Below are positions 62,810 through 64,000 of a DNA stretch of 64,000 bases, one piece after another; position 1 is the first letter of the stretch; each line of letters opens with the position of its first letter. A program made the translations under genes and the position numbers. Below the pieces are notes generated by a model. That model saw only the letters and a program-made list of their open reading frames with translations. It was not told the origin of the DNA and did not search any database. The stretch is from the NCBI GenBank assembly GCA_051955985.1, contig JBQCGD010000041.1, positions 5,148 to 69,147 of the forward strand, written 5' to 3'. This DNA is from DATKPA01 sp051955985 (GTDB lineage: Bacteria > Planctomycetota > Phycisphaerae > WQYP01).

Positions 62810-63755
62810 AGCCAATGAGATTCGCATCGCGCGGATCTACGATGCCCCCGTGAAGGCCGTCTGGGACGCCTGGACCGATAGGAAACAGGTCGAAAAATGG
62901 TGGGGGCCGCGCGGATTCACCACGACCACCCACAGCAAGGACCTGCGCGTTGGCGGCCACTGGCATTACACCATGCACGGCCCCGACGGAACGGATTACG
63001 AGAACACGACGAAGTACCTGGAAGTCGTGCCGATGCAGCGGCTCGTGTACGACCATGGCGGACATGACGAGCGGAAGCCGCTCTTCCGGGTGACGGTGAT
63101 TTTTTCCGAAGTGGCGGGGAAGACGGTGATGGAGATGACGATGGCCCTCAAAACCGCGGAGGAGGCGGCGGAGACGCGGAAGTTCATCAAGAAGGCCGGT
63201 GGGAATTCGACGTGGGATCGGCTGGCCGAGTATTTGGAGGAGGGGAAGGGAAAGGAGGCGTTCTTCATCGCGCGGACGTTTGCGGTGGGGGTGGAGAAGA
63301 TGTTTGAGATGTGGACGCGGCCCGAGCACATGGCCAAATGGCTGCCGCCGGCGGGGTTCGAGATGGGGGTCGTGTCGGGAGAGATTCGGGAGGGCGGCGG
63401 CATGTTTTACTGGATGGGAAACAGCGCGATGAAGATGTATGGAAAAACGGAGTATCTGAAGATTCAGCCGCCGGGGAAGGACGGTGTCGGCCGGGTGGTG
63501 TATCGCCAGATGTTCTGTGATGAAAAGGGTAGCGCAGGCCGGCATCCGGGAGCGCCGGAATTCCCGTCGGCGCTGCTGGCGGATGTGGAAATGGTGGAGG
63601 AGGAGCCCGGGCTGACGCGGGTGCGGGTGAAGTGGGAGCCGGCCGGAGAGGTGAAGGCAAATGAGATTGCCGAGTTTGTGAAGATGCGCGGAAGCATGAC
63701 GGGTGGTTGGACCGGGTCGTTTGATAAGTTGGAGGAGGTGGTGGGGAGTGCGTAG
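62784..63755 (+). CDS. Double AHSA1/SRPBCC-domain protein
   Basis: 323 aa; AAAGGAAAG sits just before the ATG, inside the end of the arsR gene. Two START-like SRPBCC (AHSA1) domains lie in tandem: the first at about 10-155 (RIYDAPVKAVWDAWTDRKQV, EKWWGPRGFTTTTH), the second at about 160-318 (RTFAVGVEKMFEMWTRPEHM, AKWLPPAGFEMG). Most family members have one domain, so this is a fusion or duplication. The fold binds hydrophobic ligands in a deep pocket. A role in sensing or handling a small molecule under ArsR control is inferred from the operon. It is not a true Aha1 co-chaperone. Confidence 0.9.
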   Translation: MNIAGTKAKANEIRIARIYDAPVKAVWDAWTDRKQVEKWWGPRGFTTTTHSKDLRVGGHWHYTMHGPDGTDYENTTKYLEVVPMQRLVYDHGGHDERKPLFRVTVIFSEVAGKTVMEMTMALKTAEEAAETRKFIKKAGGNSTWDRLAEYLEEGKGKEAFFIARTFAVGVEKMFEMWTRPEHMAKWLPPAGFEMGVVSGEIREGGGMFYWMGNSAMKMYGKTEYLKIQPPGKDGVGRVVYRQMFCDEKGSAGRHPGAPEFPSALLADVEMVEEEPGLTRVRVKWEPAGEVKANEIAEFVKMRGSMTGGWTGSFDKLEEVVGSA

Positions 63756-63774
63756 GGCGTAGTGCTGGAGGTTG

Positions 63775-63912
63775 GGGGGGGGAGACTGCCACGCGTGGGG
63801 ACGTCATAGGCAATCACTCGTTTGCAGCGTGACAACGAGGGTGGAGCTCTGCCTATTTGGCCAAGCGGGGGGAGACCGCCAAGTGGGGGTACGTCATTGG
63901 CGGTCTCCCCCC
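63775..63912. repeat. Two related intergenic repeats, one a 16-bp perfect hairpin
   Basis: Copy 1 (from 63775) and copy 2 (from 63867) share GGGGGGAGAC-Y-GCCA and, after a variable middle, ACGTCAT. Copy 2 forms a perfect 16-bp stem (63867-63882 with 63897-63912) around a 14-base loop. Copy 1 keeps only a few pairs. Confidence 0.75.
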
Positions 63913-63954
63913 ATCTCCGATAGGAATAGTAGGAGATCACCAAGGAGGGGGGTG

Positions 63955-64000
63955 TTACTTGCGGCGGTTGCGGCGGCGCCATTCGGGGTTGACGGGGCCG
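63955..64000 (-). CDS. C-terminal end of a gene cut by the window edge
   Basis: On the - strand an open frame enters from the right edge and ends in GPVNPEWRRRNRRK and a TAA stop at 63957-63955. The basic tail is consistent with a real protein end, but 14 codons are too few to identify it. Confidence 0.3.
   Translation of the reverse strand, partial: GPVNPEWRRRNRRK

Overview
The window is high-GC DNA that most resembles a chromosome of a planctomycete, probably a Phycisphaerae/Tepidisphaerales-type lineage; this is inferred from gene content, with no rRNA to confirm it. The pointers are a tandem block of giant PEP-CTERM surface proteins with a dockerin-like double Asp-loop, a prepilin-like DUF1559 (H-X9-DG) protein, an ECF sigma factor coupled to a FecR/LamG membrane protein, a sulfatase next to an SGNH hydrolase, a sulfotransferase, and an MqnD-type (futalosine) menaquinone enzyme. 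No tRNA, rRNA, CRISPR array, transposase or phage module was recognised.

Layout. 1-12 kb: the end of a TPR membrane protein, a phosphate-type porin broken by a one-base frameshift, a Cache-domain chemoreceptor, aroA, a secreted HEAT-like protein, a 14-TM MFS exporter, the ECF sigma-FecR/LamG pair and a DUF4337 protein. 12-40 kb: eight PEP-CTERM proteins in a row on the + strand (666-1680 aa), interrupted only by a DUF2339 polytopic membrane protein, then msrA. Seven of the eight share a C-terminal cassette: an Asn-Trp-Thr linker module, a dockerin-like double loop and the PEP-CTERM anchor. The exception, at 20711, has the loops and anchor only. Their N-terminal parts differ (beta-strand repeats, a jelly-roll lyase-like domain, a Gly-rich beta-helix, pentapeptide repeats), which suggests one export and anchoring route displaying many scaffolds. 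The exosortase is not in the window. 40.6-48.5 kb: two DUF2892-like paralogues, a prepilin-like protein, a DegT aminotransferase, mtnA, an N-acetylglutamate-synthase-like GNAT, a GH18-like membrane-anchored protein and a CPA1 Na+/H+ antiporter. 48.5-57 kb: a structured, possibly non-coding RNA region, dnaK, def (apparently leaderless), a STAS protein, an Ogt-type methyltransferase, two membrane proteins, mqnD and a sulfotransferase. 57-64 kb: an MBL hydrolase, sulfatase, SGNH esterase, argG and DUF202 protein on the - strand, then an ArsR regulator and double-AHSA1 protein on the + strand.

The most unusual signals are small repeats. A hairpin with a compensatory base-pair change sits immediately after the stop codon of three unrelated genes. 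Four- and five-unit heptanucleotide arrays occur between genes and, in frame, just before the PEP-CTERM anchor of four proteins; a second heptad family lies inside the membrane anchor of the GH18-like protein. By eye, base composition also switches abruptly from C-rich to G-rich on the + strand near 40.61 kb, although genes on both sides run in the same direction.
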